A stretch of 64,000 nt of DNA from Cristatella mucedo (lineage: Eukaryota; Bryozoa; Phylactolaemata; Cristatellidae), in contig WPIO01000095.1 in the NCBI GenBank assembly GCA_009760855.2, forward strand, positions 1,335,001 through 1,399,000, written 5' to 3'. Made by a program: the position numbers and the translations under genes. A model generated the notes under the pieces. The model searched no databases and had not been told where the DNA came from. It worked only from the letters and a program-made list of their open reading frames with translations. This document shows positions 12,885-24,110 of this stretch, piece by piece; the first letter of the stretch is position 1; each line of letters opens with the position of its first letter.

Positions 12885-13345
12885 TGAACACGGCATGACA
12901 GAGCTTCATTGCTTGATCCTAAATAGCCATGCCTAGGATTGTCATGGTACTTTAAAAAATCAGGTCTGCTGGCCATTGTCGGTGACAGTTGGTGACAAAG
13001 CTTGTGCTCGTGACTTCGAAGGCTCTTGCTTATTGTCAGCATGCAGCCGTGCTTATCGTGGACGGTCATCGGTGGCAGGGGCAGCTGCTGCATCGAATGC
13101 TCGGGTCTCGTGTCGGGCTCGATGGTCAGCAGCTCCCTGCCCTAGCACTTTTCTCTGTCTAGCCTGGCTGGCAAGAGGCCAGATCTCATCTACACTCTCA
13201 GCCTCTCAGATTGGCCACTGCTGACGTGCGTGCCTCACACATTTAGAAAACCAAGCTGAGTCTAATCAGTGGCAGCAGCAGCTGTCCTTCGATTTTAGCT
13301 TGCATTCGAGGATTCTATTGCATCACGTGTGTTTTTAGCGCTGTC
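12885..13345 (+). repeat. Unclassified interspersed repeat R1, copy a
   Basis: This matches, in inverted orientation, the segment at 15490-15960. Shared blocks in order: ACAAAGCTTGTG at about 12995, CGTGGACGGTCA, TTTCTCTGTCTAGCC, AAGAGGCCAGATCTCA, CAGCCTCTCAG, TGACGTGC and GAGGATTCT. No terminal repeats, RT or transposase are visible, so I cannot assign a class. Confidence 0.6.
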
Positions 13346-13439
13346 ATATAAATGAAGAGCAATATGATAATGCAAATTTGAGTCGTAAATTTGAGTGCTT
13401 GAAGGGGAGCTCCTCCTTCACTTAACCCAATGTACCCAC

Positions 13440-14760
13440 TGATAATTTAATCTTATCTTATCTCCATCAGCGACTCTACCAAGCCGTTACAGCTAAGTGG
13501 GCGTTTTGAGGGAGAGTTTTCTATAGATCTTTCAAAGCCTGTGCGACTTTTGGTGCTCGTGCTGTAGCCAGAAGGGCTCATCTCATGCAACCCAGAGAAA
13601 GTGAGAAGCTTTGCCGAGTCAGGAGGATAGCTGAGGAAGTGAGAAGCATGGAAGCAGCACCTCAGGACGGCTGTGAAGGATGAGCCACAGTCGGCAGCAG
13701 AGGAGAAAATGCAGCTATGTAGAAATGGTAGGAGTGAGCTCCGTAGCCTGGGGCCTGCAAAGCAAAAGTTTATGTTGCCAACAGTCTTTAAAGAGAGGAA
13801 TTTAGCAGCAAATGTATTGTCCGTCGAGAACCTGAAGGCACGAGGAGGCTGCAAGCTGTTCCAACTGTCAGCTAGGTATGAAGCAGCCACGAGCCATGGT
13901 GAGCCTAGTGGCTTGTAGTAAGAATTTACTTTTTATCTGTTGATCGACTGGATGCCATCGAAGTCCCTTAATCAAATGAAGCACGTTGCTGAATCTCTTG
14001 GATTTATTGACCAACCTTACAATCATATTCATCACTAGCTGGATAGGCTTTTAGTTTTATTACGATAGCCAACACAAAACTGAATTGAAATAGCCTAGCC
14101 TGAAAAGAAACAGGGAGCTTGTAAGATTTTTTGCTGGCCACTGTGGTAGACCGTCCCTAAATTTAAACAGTGATCAAACTTAATGACTTGCCTGGAAGCG
14201 ATCTAATTAACAAAGCTGTCAAAATGTGAGCAGTTATCGAAATGGATGCCTAAACTCCGAGTACATGATGAGGGTTACACTGTAGCTACACCAATTAGTC
14301 AAGCTAAGTCTCTTAGTCGAGGAGCCTGCTTGGGGTGGCCCATGAGTGAAAGTTTGGTTCTATCATTATTTAGTTTAGAGAAATTAATTAGTAGACATCT
14401 AGGATCGAATTCTAAGGTAAACATTCAGTTTATCAGTCGCTCCAACAGACTCGGGTGGTTTACCTGACAAATACAGTTGTGCATCGTCAGCATAGAAGTG
14501 CTGGCCGATTCCATGAGCCCAAATCACTTTTCTGCCAGGGTCAGTATTAATTGAGAACAGCAAAGAACCAGGCAAGGATCATCATGGAACTCCACTGGTG
14601 TGTTCTGCAAGAATGAGGTGTGACTACCACACGACACTGATGGTTTCACGGAGATCCTTGAGATGCCTGCATCAAAGTGCCTCCTCCTTCCTGTCTGTCT
14701 TTCGGATAGGTAATGATGGCTTTGCAATGAGTTAATAGATACTTTGCTAAGCTATTGGCT
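13440..14760 (-). mobile_element. LINE-B copy, includes RT catalytic YADD
   Basis: Read on the minus strand, HFYADDAQLYLSGKPPESVG lies at about 14500-14440. This holds the RT catalytic motif (Tyr-Ala-Asp-Asp), preceded by text equivalent to a LLFSINTDPG linker at about 14580. Downstream, a long frame (13890-13453) carries the C-terminal segment RLRSSLLPFLHSC, SSFTAVLRCCFHASHFLSYP shared with the LINE-B copies at 8.2 and 49.6 kb. It ends near 13440 with a GGAGATAAGATAAGATTAA tail. Frameshifts separate the two parts, so it is inactive. It is the most complete LINE-B copy here. Confidence 0.75.
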
Positions 14761-14767
14761 TAGGAAT

Positions 14768-14940
14768 GAGCCGATGTGATGGCACACTAGGTAAGGCGGT
14801 TGCTTTCACGACCTCGGTCCCGAGGTCGTGGGTTCGATTCCTGCGGTGGGCGATTCTTTATCGCCACTGCAAGCGGTGGTGATAGCCCTAAAAGGCTCTT
14901 CTGTCGCTATACAAAAAGAGGCTGTTTAATCAGCTAGGAT
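14768..14940 (+). mobile_element. SINE-A, near-complete copy
   Basis: The tRNA-like head has box A (TGGCACACTAGGTAAGG) and a perfect box B (GGTTCGATTCC). Between them, ACGACCTCGGTCCCGAGGTCGT forms a stem. The body TCGCCACTGCAAGCGGTGGT is followed by AAAAGGCTCTTCTGTCGCTA and the end GAGGCTGTTTAATCAGCT. It is not a functional tRNA gene: there is no acceptor-stem pairing and the body is attached. Other copies are at 26.0, 33.2, 46.2, 49.9 and 62.4 kb. Confidence 0.82.
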
Positions 14941-15489
14941 GAACCTTGTGCGTTGGTTCTGAAAAAGATTCTGAAAATGCTCACTTCCAGCAGACCTTTC
15001 GATGCACAGCTAATTACGTTTGCATGCAACAAGTATCAGCTTGTGGAGGCAGCAATCGTTGCAGGATTTAACACAGCTGCTCCCACTGTCACGATGAACC
15101 AATGACAACAAAGTAACATTAATTATGAGAATCAAATTCTCATCAGCTGCAGCAGCATGCAATCGTATATGTGTGCTTGCATGTCTTTGGTCTGCCCAGC
15201 TGACAATGATTGTTGAATCTTGAAGAGTGCATCGTTTTACAGGCTTATGCACCTAAAATCGAATGATCATAAGTAGGTAGTGGTAGTAGCTGTCCTAAAG
15301 CCAGTACCACAGCAAGCTCTAAAATGTTTTCTTTTTCATTCCTGGTGGTTCGTCACAGTCCGGTGTACATCGATCCACAATGAGCTTCGTTGTTACACCA
15401 AATAATCATCACCGTCGTCAATCATAATGTTAAAAGTAGTTTTTTCAGCACATCGAAACTAGTTTGCCTTGTCACATTGTGCAAACTTA
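14941..15489. other. Unassigned sequence
   Basis: No recognisable gene or repeat between SINE-A and the inverted R1 copy. Confidence 0.3.
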
Positions 15490-15960
15490 TTCCAGCTGCA
15501 CTAGTTGCATGAGTGTATTGCGACAGAATCCTCCGATTGAGGCTAAAGTCGGAGGACATCTGCTCCTGCAGATTCGACTCGATTTGACTGTGCTTGCTCG
15601 GCTAAATTTCTGAAGTGCAAGCACGTCGGCAGTCGCTGAGAGGCTGGGCCTAGGTGAGATCTGGCCTCTTTCCAGTATGGCTAGACAGAGAGAAGTGATA
15701 GGCAGGCTGCAGCTACTTGCTCTGCTCGACCTGACAAGCACTCAGTGCAACTGCTGACCGTCCAGGATGAAGCACGGTATCGTCAACTGCTGACGATAGG
15801 CGTGAGAATTCTTCGGACTCGAGGGCACAAGCTTTGCCACCCACTTTCATGGAAATATCCGACATGCCTGATTAGTTTCAAGAATTGTGACAATGCTAGA
15901 CTCGGCTGTCTGGTGTCGAGTGACTAAGCTATAACTTGCCAGTGCCTGCCTGCCTGCTGC
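15490..15960 (-). repeat. Unclassified interspersed repeat R1, copy b (inverted)
   Basis: The reverse complement aligns with 12885-13345 over about 460 bp with moderate divergence and small gaps. The best blocks are TTCTCTCTGTCTAGCC, AGAGGCCAGATCTCAC and CTGGACGGTCAGCAG. The two copies are about 2.1 kb apart and contain LINE-B and SINE-A between them. Confidence 0.6.
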
Positions 15961-16929
15961 ATGCTCGCTCACCCTTGCCTGCATATGTGTGTTGTGTGCG
16001 TGTGTGTGCGCGCGTGCACGCATGCACACATACGCGATGCTGAGTCATTCCACGAGTCATTGAGTGTTGCCTGCTGGTTCAGCAGCAGCAGCTGAGTGGT
16101 AGCCCGTTAAGGGGCAGTTTTAACTGATTTAAGCTTTCGAGAGTACGAATGCGTACATACAATGCGACGAATCACGTGCCAAGTCGTCGACGGTACAGAT
16201 GTGCACCGATCGATGAGTGGTAAGCATTCACCGCTCAACTCAAAGCCCTCAGAGGGCGGAAAGAGCTGGTTGCTTTAGCTGGTCGAGAGAATCCATCCTT
16301 TACAGCTGCGCAATCAACGCCTTAGAGACATAGGAAGAGAGGACTCGAGTGAGGTTATAGGGCACGCGCGACCTATAGTAGGCCTGCCGAGATGACTGTC
16401 CGTGCCGTACGGACAAGCAAGTCAGGGTCACGTGTCAGGCCTGCACTTTGCACGGCCACTCCTCTCATTTGTCACTGAGTCCTTCATCCTAAGGTAGCAC
16501 TGCCACAGCTATCTGATCAATCGGGAGCCTGCGACATGAGGGCAGGTGCTCCTCCTCCTCCTCTCCTCTCCCAGCCAAACAGGTGCAGGCGAAACTCTTG
16601 CACTGCATGGCACATGTCGCTGCTCAGGCTGGCCGGCAGCAGGTGCTGGCAGTCAGGAGTGAAAGCAGAGTGCAAGTTGGCCAATCCCAAGTTGATCAAC
16701 AATCGGTGGTGGCCCTCCTCCCTGCCTGATTGCAGTCATCGGATAATTTAATGACTGACCAAGATGCCGAGGCTCCCTCATGGGGGCACGACTGCATCTG
16801 GCTACATCTACACATGCACGGCACAGTGGCCGAGTCACGGCCACAGGGCACTAGGTCGGTCGGTGCGGTGTAATCCTACACTGGCTTATACATACAGAGG
16901 AGTATTTGCCTCCAACTGAGCAGAGCACT
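15961..16929. other. Unassigned sequence with short GT/GC-rich runs
   Basis: A short GTGTGTGCGCGC patch at about 15995-16025. Otherwise no gene or known repeat is recognisable. Confidence 0.3.
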
Positions 16930-17105
16930 GCTTCAGGAGCGGCAGCCCCTGAAGCAGCAGCCCCTGAAGCAGCAGCCCCTGAAGCAGCAGCCCATGAAGC
17001 AGCAGCCCCTGAAGCAGCTGCCCCTAAAGCAGCAGCCCCTGAAGCAGCAGCCCCTGAAGCAGCTGCCCCTGAAGCAGCTGCCTCTGCATCAGCCATGCCT
17101 GAATC
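16930..17105 (+). repeat. 15-bp minisatellite (GAAGCAGCAGCCCCT)n
   Basis: About eleven copies of a 15-bp unit with small variants (CATGAAG, GCTGCC, CCTAAAG). In frame it reads as Pro-Glu-Ala-Ala-Ala repeats. The unit length, a multiple of three, keeps both strands open from 16851 to 17321, but there is no flanking coding evidence, so I treat it as a tandem repeat. Confidence 0.85.
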
Positions 17106-17580
17106 GGCTGCCACCAGAAGCCCCAATGATGCCCTACGAGGTAGTTGAACTGGTATTGGGGGTGGGGATTTCCACTCATATTCATTCTGCTCAGTTACAG
17201 AGAAATTGTAATCGTTGAGTGGAGTGATGGTGTGGGATTTTGGAGAAAGCACACACCACCACGCGATGGGACTCTTAAGAATCATGAAACCTACGTGTGC
17301 AAGTTCAACCGAGAGGTCCACAAGGTGGGTCCTAGCCGAGCAGTATACACAGCTTGCAAGTTGGCCACAGTTAATGGATAGAACTTGGTAGGCTCATGAT
17401 AGAAATATTTGTAGCTGAACCACCAGCCGGATTTGTAAAGAATTCAATAGCCACAACGAATGTGGTAGCACTACAAAGAAAAAGCTATATTAAATCATCA
17501 GAAGTTAAACACCCAACCTCCAAAACTAGAGGCCAGATTCGTGCCAGCTCATTTGTTTCGACTGAGAAGGAGAAAATGAA
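17106..17580. other. Unassigned sequence
   Basis: Nothing recognisable between the minisatellite and the (TG)n array. Confidence 0.3.
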
Positions 17581-17585
17581 AGCCT

Positions 17586-17645
17586 GTGTGTGTGTGTGTG
17601 TGTGTGTGTGCACGTGTGTGTGCATGTGTGTGTGCACGTGTGTGC

Positions 17646-17715
<70 letters not shown>
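17586..17715. repeat. (TG)n microsatellite with CACG/CATG interruptions
   Basis: About 130 bp of TG dinucleotides, interrupted at about 17611-17650 by GCACG, GCATG and GCTTG. Confidence 0.95.
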
Positions 17716-18411
17716 ATGTACATGCTTCAATGCGTGTATGCTTCCATGAGCATATGTCTGTTCGTGTTGTTTACTGGTTCACTGAAGAGTTAGTTTAATT
17801 GTGTGGGTAATATAAAAGAGCGTGGTGGCTGCATGTACAAATTTTATCAAGACTGACTCCGCCACTGACCTGCATCACCAACTGACCTCATAGCAGAAAC
17901 ACGATTCGAACAGCTGCGGTGGTGACAGATTAATCTTGCATAATGAAAGAAGACTGTGCTACACATATGCTCTGCTTTGTCTACAGAGTCCCTTCCTGCA
18001 AAATGTGGGATTGACCAAAGTCAGATGGCTAATAATGGATAATTAAAATAAAACATTTAAATAGCAACCCATGAGAACTAAATCTCTGTTTACGTATACT
18101 AGGTATATTGGCTACTTATGCAGAAAAGGATGCCTGTAAATGTATTAGTCAGAGCATGCACAAATGTATATGGCAAGAGTATACCTGAAATAACTTTCCC
18201 TTGTTCCTAGTACGTGTGAGTTCTTCCTTTTTCTTCCTTTTCCCTATTTGTGAAAGACAAGCAGAATACCGATAAGCAAAGTCGCTGTGCTCCTTAGTCG
18301 TGGGCATGCTGCAGACCAGAAAGTCGTGAGCATCTTGCTCTAAAAAAAGGAAGCATGACATGATAGTCAGAGCATGCGCAATTTCCTAACACACTTGATG
18401 CAAAGCAGAGG
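17716..18411. other. Unassigned sequence
   Basis: No recognisable gene. A weak GAGAACTAAATCTCTG match at about 18074 could be the relic of a minus-strand LINE-A or SINE-B tail, but it is too short to call. Confidence 0.3.
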
Positions 18412-18676
18412 TGGAGCCAGGATTTTTCACTCGGGAAATAGTAGCCAGGTTTTTTCCTAGGGGGCAAGACCGGCACGATTTTCAAGTAGGGGCCATGAAC
18501 CGGAAGTGATGAAAAAATATATCGCACTGTCATAGTGTTTACTCGACACGAACACACAACGGTTGCATAACGAGTGGAAGTATGACATAATTTCGTCGTT
18601 GGCGATGGTTGCATGCACAATAAGGGTCGACCAAATCGGGGAGCCTATGCCCACTCACCCCCTGGCTCCACTACTG
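18412..18676. mobile_element. hAT-like non-autonomous element (MITE)
   Basis: The left terminus CAGAGGTGGAGCCAGG and the right terminus CCTGGCTCCACTACTG are inverted repeats starting with CAG, the form seen in many invertebrate hAT MITEs. The flanks ATGCAAAG and TCACAAAG agree at five of eight positions, which fits a decayed 8-bp target duplication. The 265-bp interior has no transposase coding. Confidence 0.65.
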
Positions 18677-18769
18677 TCACAAAGGACATTCATTCGGACA
18701 AAGCAAAAGCTACCAGGAACAGGTAGGTTTTACTTTTTCATTAAACCATCTCGATATCAGATGACTATG

Positions 18770-19420
18770 TTATGTCAGTGGGTAGTGAGTTCTGGGTTTT
18801 TGGGAGTAGAATAAATGAAAGCACGGTCTCCACGGAATTTCAAGCTCGTTAGAGGTGTGACTTAACGACATAGTAATAAGAGTAATGCACGCGATGGAAA
18901 GCATAATTAGTAAGTATTTCTAATAGGCATGCTGGAGCAAGAGAGTGAAGGCCTCAAGAGGCGAGTGACAAGACTTAAAGAAGTCAGTGAACTGCTTAAT
19001 GGGGGAGCCGAAGCCGGCTGGTGAGAAGTAGGCGAATGTAGCTGGTGTGACGTTTACGACCGGCAAGCTTGGCTGTCAAGTTTTGCACCAAGTGTAAGAA
19101 TCTTATTTCACAGGCTGAAAGACTGAAAGTAGTCTAGCAGTTACAGCAGCCTAGTCGAAGTCTAGTCGGGATGTCCCTGATGTATGGAGCAACTTGGCTG
19201 CAGTGTCCGTATCAAGCAAGCTCGAATATGAACAGGGTTACGTAAGTGGAAGTGGGCAGACTGGACTGTGGAAATGATATGGTCATTAAGTGAAAAGTTA
19301 TTTATGAAGAGGACATGCAGATTTTTCTCTGAGGCTACAGAAGATATGCTGGCCGAGCCAACTAGTACGGTTAGGCAGTAGTACACAATGGACAACTCAT
19401 GCCGATGGAGCAAAAGATGC
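18770..19420 (-). mobile_element. LINE-A copy, degraded
   Basis: The minus-strand frame at 19413-19162 reads LVGSASISSVASEKNLHVLF, then FSLNDHIISTVQSAHFHLRN and HIRACL. These equal the LINE-A segment around SDLSLDDHISSTVKSAYF. Further along (19060-18780) are shifted equivalents of the RIDFKVLSLTF and GDRAFSSYA blocks. The 3' UTR and tail are lost. Confidence 0.75.
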
Positions 19421-19559
19421 GGAGAGCAGGCAAGTTAACTAGAAGTGAGTTTGAAAATATGTGCCCTCATGCTTTTCCTGCTCCTCTCAATTCTTGAAGT
19501 AGCCATGCTTAACTAGACTTCGCGGTGCTGTTGTATTTCCGTCTGTACCTCCACAAAGC

Positions 19560-20115
19560 CACAAAGACTATGTGTGTTTGATGCAGGAGAGTTTTGTGTA
19601 GCGCACTCACAGCCTAAGTGGCTTTCGGTATGCACTCGGTAGCCAACAGTCTTCATCTCACGCAAAAAATGAAAGTGGGAAGCATAGTTGAGTCAGGAGA
19701 GCAGTTGAGGTTGTGAGTGGAATGGAAGTAGCAGTTTAGGACGGCTGGAAAGGATGTGCCATAGTTGGCAGCAGGAGAGTAGTTGTCGTTGCGTAAAAAT
19801 TGTGCAAGTGAGTTTTACAGTCAAGGACCTGCAGAGCAAAACCTTCTGTCGCCAACAGTATTTAAGCAGAGGAACAGAACAACTCATTTATTTTCCATAC
19901 AAGACCAGAGGGCATGAAGAGGCAGAAACTGGTGCAGCAGTTCGGCTAGGTATGGAGAAGCCAAGCCGTAGCAGCCATTGTGGGTCAGTGTAAGAACTTA
20001 GCTCTGTACCTGTTGATCAACTGGCAGCCAAGCTAGTTCTTTTAAGAAAAGAAGACATGCGGCCAAACCTCTGGGATTTGCAAACTAACATTGCAGCCAT
20101 ATTCATAGCCAGCTG
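19560..20115 (-). mobile_element. LINE-B 3' part, degraded
   Basis: The order of features matches the 13.4 kb LINE-B copy: an AAGTGGCTTTCGGTGCTC-like block near 19620, GGACGGCTGGAAAGGAT at 19740, and TTGTCGTTGCGTAAAAAT, AGTGAGTTTTACAGTC at 19785-19825. A conserved block at 20010-20115 (GTTGATCAACTGGCAGCC ... ATATTCATAGCCAGC) also occurs next to the copies at 13.94 and 50.25 kb. Stops interrupt every frame. Confidence 0.6.
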
Positions 20116-22860
20116 CCTCAGTGGCCTAGCTGCTTTTTGGTGCTGCTATCATTGGCATGCAGAAGGAGGGCCAACGGGCCCTTACCCCACTGACCAACCT
20201 TAAGGGGTGCACCAGGCATATACTAAATGGTCTATGTGTGCTTGCACGAAATTGACATAACTCGAGCTTGATCTTGAAACTGGATAAAAACAAGTTACCG
20301 AGTAAGATTAAGGCACCGATTTCACTACTCAAAGCTGGATAGGGTTCCACAGAGCACGGCTGGCTGCTCGAGGATCCCGGATGTTGCCCTATCGGCCTCC
20401 TACTCAGGCCTCCTGTGGCACTGCATAGCAGCCAAGCAAGCCCCGACCTGCCCTGACCCAATTGACATCTACGAATGGATTAAGACTGCCATTGCCGTGA
20501 TAAGTTAGATTGATGGCTACCTCAAAAAAATGCATCACCCGATAGAGCAGCTGAAAAGCGCTCAGCTGTAAAAAAAAAAAAGCTGTCGTTAATGCTGCTG
20601 CTGCTGAAGCAGTCTATTCTGCGTGCCCACTACTGCACTTGTGGAGAACAGAAACGAGTACCCAGACTATGCCCAAGTGCTGCACAGAGGAACACTTCAC
20701 TTGTAGAAAGCTCCTTCAAAAAACAGCACTTGCTGTAAGGGTCTGCCTGGCATCACATTGCACTGTGTTGTTTTTGTGCTGTGTTCGAGGAGTACGCTCT
20801 TGCAGGTATGTGTCTGTGCTCGTAACTCCAGCATTCCATGTGGAGCTTGCATGCTCTACTTGCGAGCATTTGCGTTTTAGAATCTGCGTTTGGTTGCCCC
20901 CATGAAACTGCATGGCTCCGATTCGAAGGATAGGTTGCTCACCATGCCAGTAGAATATCTAGAAGAGTAGTGAGGGAAGAAGCATTGGCCGCTGAACAGC
21001 AGCAGCAGCAGTAGGGCTGTAGATAGGTCGGCTTCGAGACAGATAGCTGCTTCTTTGTCTACTGCATCTTGGCGTTTTCAATGATAGCCTCAGTATACAA
21101 TACGAGTCTCTCTGTGCAACTGCTTCTTGGCCTGGAAGCTCAATATTGGGCCCTCGATGATGTTTGATGCATAGAGCTGTTGACTCTGTAATGAGAACAC
21201 TTTTGCTCTCCCTTTCACGGTGCTGAAGGTCCCTGCGTAATGGGTCCGTGTACGAGCTGTGGTCAGTTGAGACTGAATACCGTCGATTGAAATCTCCAAG
21301 GCTTTTCGTGAGCCCTGAGACGAGATAAAGAGCATCGGTATGGGCGGGCCTTTGGCCTGCTTTTTTGGACAAAGCTGGACTAAGTTCATCGTTGGCTATC
21401 AGCCCGCTAATCTGTCTATGCCACCATCCCAGCATAAGATTGTTTCGCTGCAAAGGCCTCACTCCTGCCGGCACGGTAGGGTTGGACAGAACGGTACGCA
21501 AGTGGCTGAAAGTTTCCTTTCACAGACAGCTTAGCAGGCCAATCTTCGTGAGATTAGGATTGGATAGCACTTGGCAGCCTTTACGACAATTTAGTTCCTG
21601 CTTGGAGATGTCACTAAACTGGTTTTCATTTAAGGTAAATTAGCCACGACCAGTCTAATAAGGACCACACGGAGAGTCTCAACTAAGGACTACCAAGAAA
21701 CTTGCATGTCCCCTCCGTGTCGGGTGTAAAGAGTAGGTTTGTGGCATCTGGCGTAGCTGCAGCAAATATAGCAGACAAGCTCTGAGAACGCCTTGCTTGT
21801 GTTTATATTAATCCCCCATCTATCGCGATGCCTGCAGGTAGCAGCTGATACTGCCTGTGCCTTACGATACTATTAAGGCAGTCACCACAAAGGGCTTGTA
21901 ATTCCACTTCCGTTCCATCTCAGTGCACCAACTAGACTCGTCCCATTATTGAACCACATCCCCACGGTATTGTTAACCTGCCGTTGGCCCGTACGACTTC
22001 ATCGTACTATCAGCAGACAATTAAAATTATCTCCACTGGTAGAGAAGTTAGTTCTATTGGTAGTCCGCTAGTCCATGGTGTCTACCAAGTTTCCAATGAG
22101 GGGCTATCGGAATTAAAGAGCTGCCGTAGACATTTCTTAGGAGCTCGGACAGCTATAAGTCTCTCTTCAGAGGGTGCTACACAATTTTGCCACCTTCTTA
22201 GGTTGCTGAGAAGGTTCGGACTGTGCATTGTAATGCCGATATAATAAATTGTAATGCCGATAAATAATGTGATAATGGACTACGAGCTGAACAGCCGAAC
22301 CTCGAATACGAACTATGAGCTTTTCGCTTCATTGGAAATGAGCCGCTTATGAAATAACCGCGATAAGCCGAGATTATACACGAAGGGAATTATGGCATGG
22401 CTTGTGACCTGGCCATTATATAGGGCATGGTCACGATAGCAGTGGCTCTCTTGGAGCAACGGTTTGCTGGTCGGTTAGTCCTAGCCCTGAGTGCGAGCTG
22501 CTGTAAGCCTTTTGCCATGTCAGCTGAAAGTCAAGTGTCGTATCAGTCGTGATATGCAGGCTACTGTTGTGCTTTTTCTAATATAGCACTGTTGATAGCA
22601 GAATATTGGGCGCTATGTTATCGTCGGCGTTAGGATATCTAAGGTCTTTGTACATTGCAGGCCGCGTTGTGCCTCTATTCGAACTAGTGAGGGTTTCGCG
22701 GTCGTAACAGCACCGTAGGGTATGAACGCCGAGTCAGCTTCTAGAAGGTGACTACCATTTGAAGCAAGCGATGATACTTATAGTCAGGCCAAGAGTTAAT
22801 TATTGTCGGACGGATGTAAAGAGAGCGGCCCGGGGCTCGAATCCTATGCCGCTGCAAAGC
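20116..22860. other. Unassigned sequence, 2.7 kb
   Basis: No gene recognised. Minus-strand frames at 21501-20959 and 21389-21090 are open for 99-180 codons but match no domain I know and lack splice support. A tract at about 22270-22380 with TACGAAC/GATAAGCCGAG units could be another mariner-like terminus, but only weakly. Confidence 0.3.
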
Positions 22861-22864
22861 TTCG

Positions 22865-22925
22865 GACCCTTCAGATTCGGACAATTCAGATTCGGACAAC
22901 TCAGATTAAGACAATTCAGATTAAA
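22865..22925. repeat. Short tandem repeat (about 15-bp unit, four copies)
   Basis: Four imperfect copies of CAGATTCGGACAATT drift to CAGATTAAGACAATT. No coding meaning is evident. Confidence 0.75.
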
Positions 22926-23714
22926 ACGGCCAATCGTCGGCAGGACCGCACCTTTGGCTTGCGGCTTCGGGCTTTGCAGAAATGCCAGGCTTAGCCATTT
23001 CTTCGGAGAGCTCTGAAGCATCCTTCGAGGTGTTTCTGTAGATAGGGTGACTCACTTTCTTCTTAAAGTGGAGCTCAAGGCACGTGCCTGGCTGCTGGCG
23101 CTTGGGGCGGAGCTTCAAGCTTTCTTAATGAGGATGCCGATGGCTCATTGCATACACTCCTCGATTAGCAGTCGACATCTGGAGAACCAGCATCCCTCCA
23201 GGAGTGGTGGAGACAGGCGGTAGTGCTGCGATGGTGTTTAAATATGAGCAGGATTAGGTGGCTGAGCGCTGGATTTCAACTAAGCCCTGAAACGTAACTA
23301 AATTAATAGTTAAGCTTTCCATGAAACGTAGATCATGCTTAACGTGCAAAACACGTGCCATATCACTAGAGAAGATAATAAATGTTTGCAAGTTAAATAC
23401 GGACCTCCGAAGCCATTGGCAAGTATCGTACCAACCAACAATTGGTATCGGCAGCAATAAAAAGACAGCTATTTGCAGCAACCCGTGCACACGTACGCAC
23501 GTGCATACATACATGTATATACCATGTGCTTTCTTCAGTAAATCCATGCATCTATAAGCCGTAAGCAGTGCCTGCTGGAGGGGTATCTATGGTGCTCTCA
23601 AAGCTAAGTGGTTTTCGGTGCTCGATTGGTAGTAAATAAAATTCTTATCTCCCCAAAAAAATATTGAGAAGCATATTTGAGTCTGGATGACATCAAACAT
23701 AATAAGTAGCATTG
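22926..23714. other. Unassigned sequence
   Basis: Nothing recognised. There is a short ACGTAC/CATACATA patch near 23490-23520. Confidence 0.3.
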
Positions 23715-23915
23715 AATAATAATAATAAAAATAATAATGATGATAACAATACATTTGATATTTCACCCCAGAGTACTGAATCTCTTTTTAGGCACTTCAC
23801 AATTGTTGTAAAGGAAGCACGATCGAATGGTTAGTGGTAGCATGCTAAATGACAACAATCATAACATGGTTAGGGGTGACATGCACAGGGTCAGCATACA
23901 AATGTGGTTAGTGGC
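23715..23915 (-). mobile_element. LINE-A 3' UTR fragment
   Basis: Begins (as its minus-strand 3' end) with an AATAATAATAATAA tail, then a diverged CTGAATCTCTTTTTAGGCAC motif. It then carries the 3' UTR blocks AACATGGTTAGGGGTGACAT and GCACAGGGTCAGCAT, which are nearly identical to the copy at 58.86 kb. Confidence 0.75.
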
Positions 23916-23929
23916 AGACAGCCGAAAAT

Positions 23930-24110
23930 GCCGTGCAAGGTTGTGCAAATGAAGAAAAGTTGTCGTTGTTCAAAAATAATTGTATGAGAGAGTTCCCCAG
24001 TCAGTGAACCGGCAGAGCAGCAGCTTTTACCGCCAGCAGTCAGGGACCAAATGAACTGGGCAGCTACTTATTGTCTCAATGTCGCCAGCCTGTAATTCTG
24101 GACCGGAAAG
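23930..24110 (-). mobile_element. LINE-B fragment
   Basis: The GTTGTCGTTGTTCAAAAATA, GAGTTCCCCAGTCAGTGAAC and TTTACCGCCAGCAGTC blocks match the 19.8 kb LINE-B copy. A short fragment abutting the LINE-A tail. Confidence 0.5.

Noticed and set aside
14768-14850. tRNA gene
   Set aside because: Box A and box B are present, but there is no cloverleaf acceptor pairing and the same head occurs in six copies fused to a common body: it is a SINE.
20959-21501. 180-codon minus-strand frame
   Set aside because: No recognisable domain, no splice sites or signals, composition like its surroundings. Kept only as unassigned sequence.
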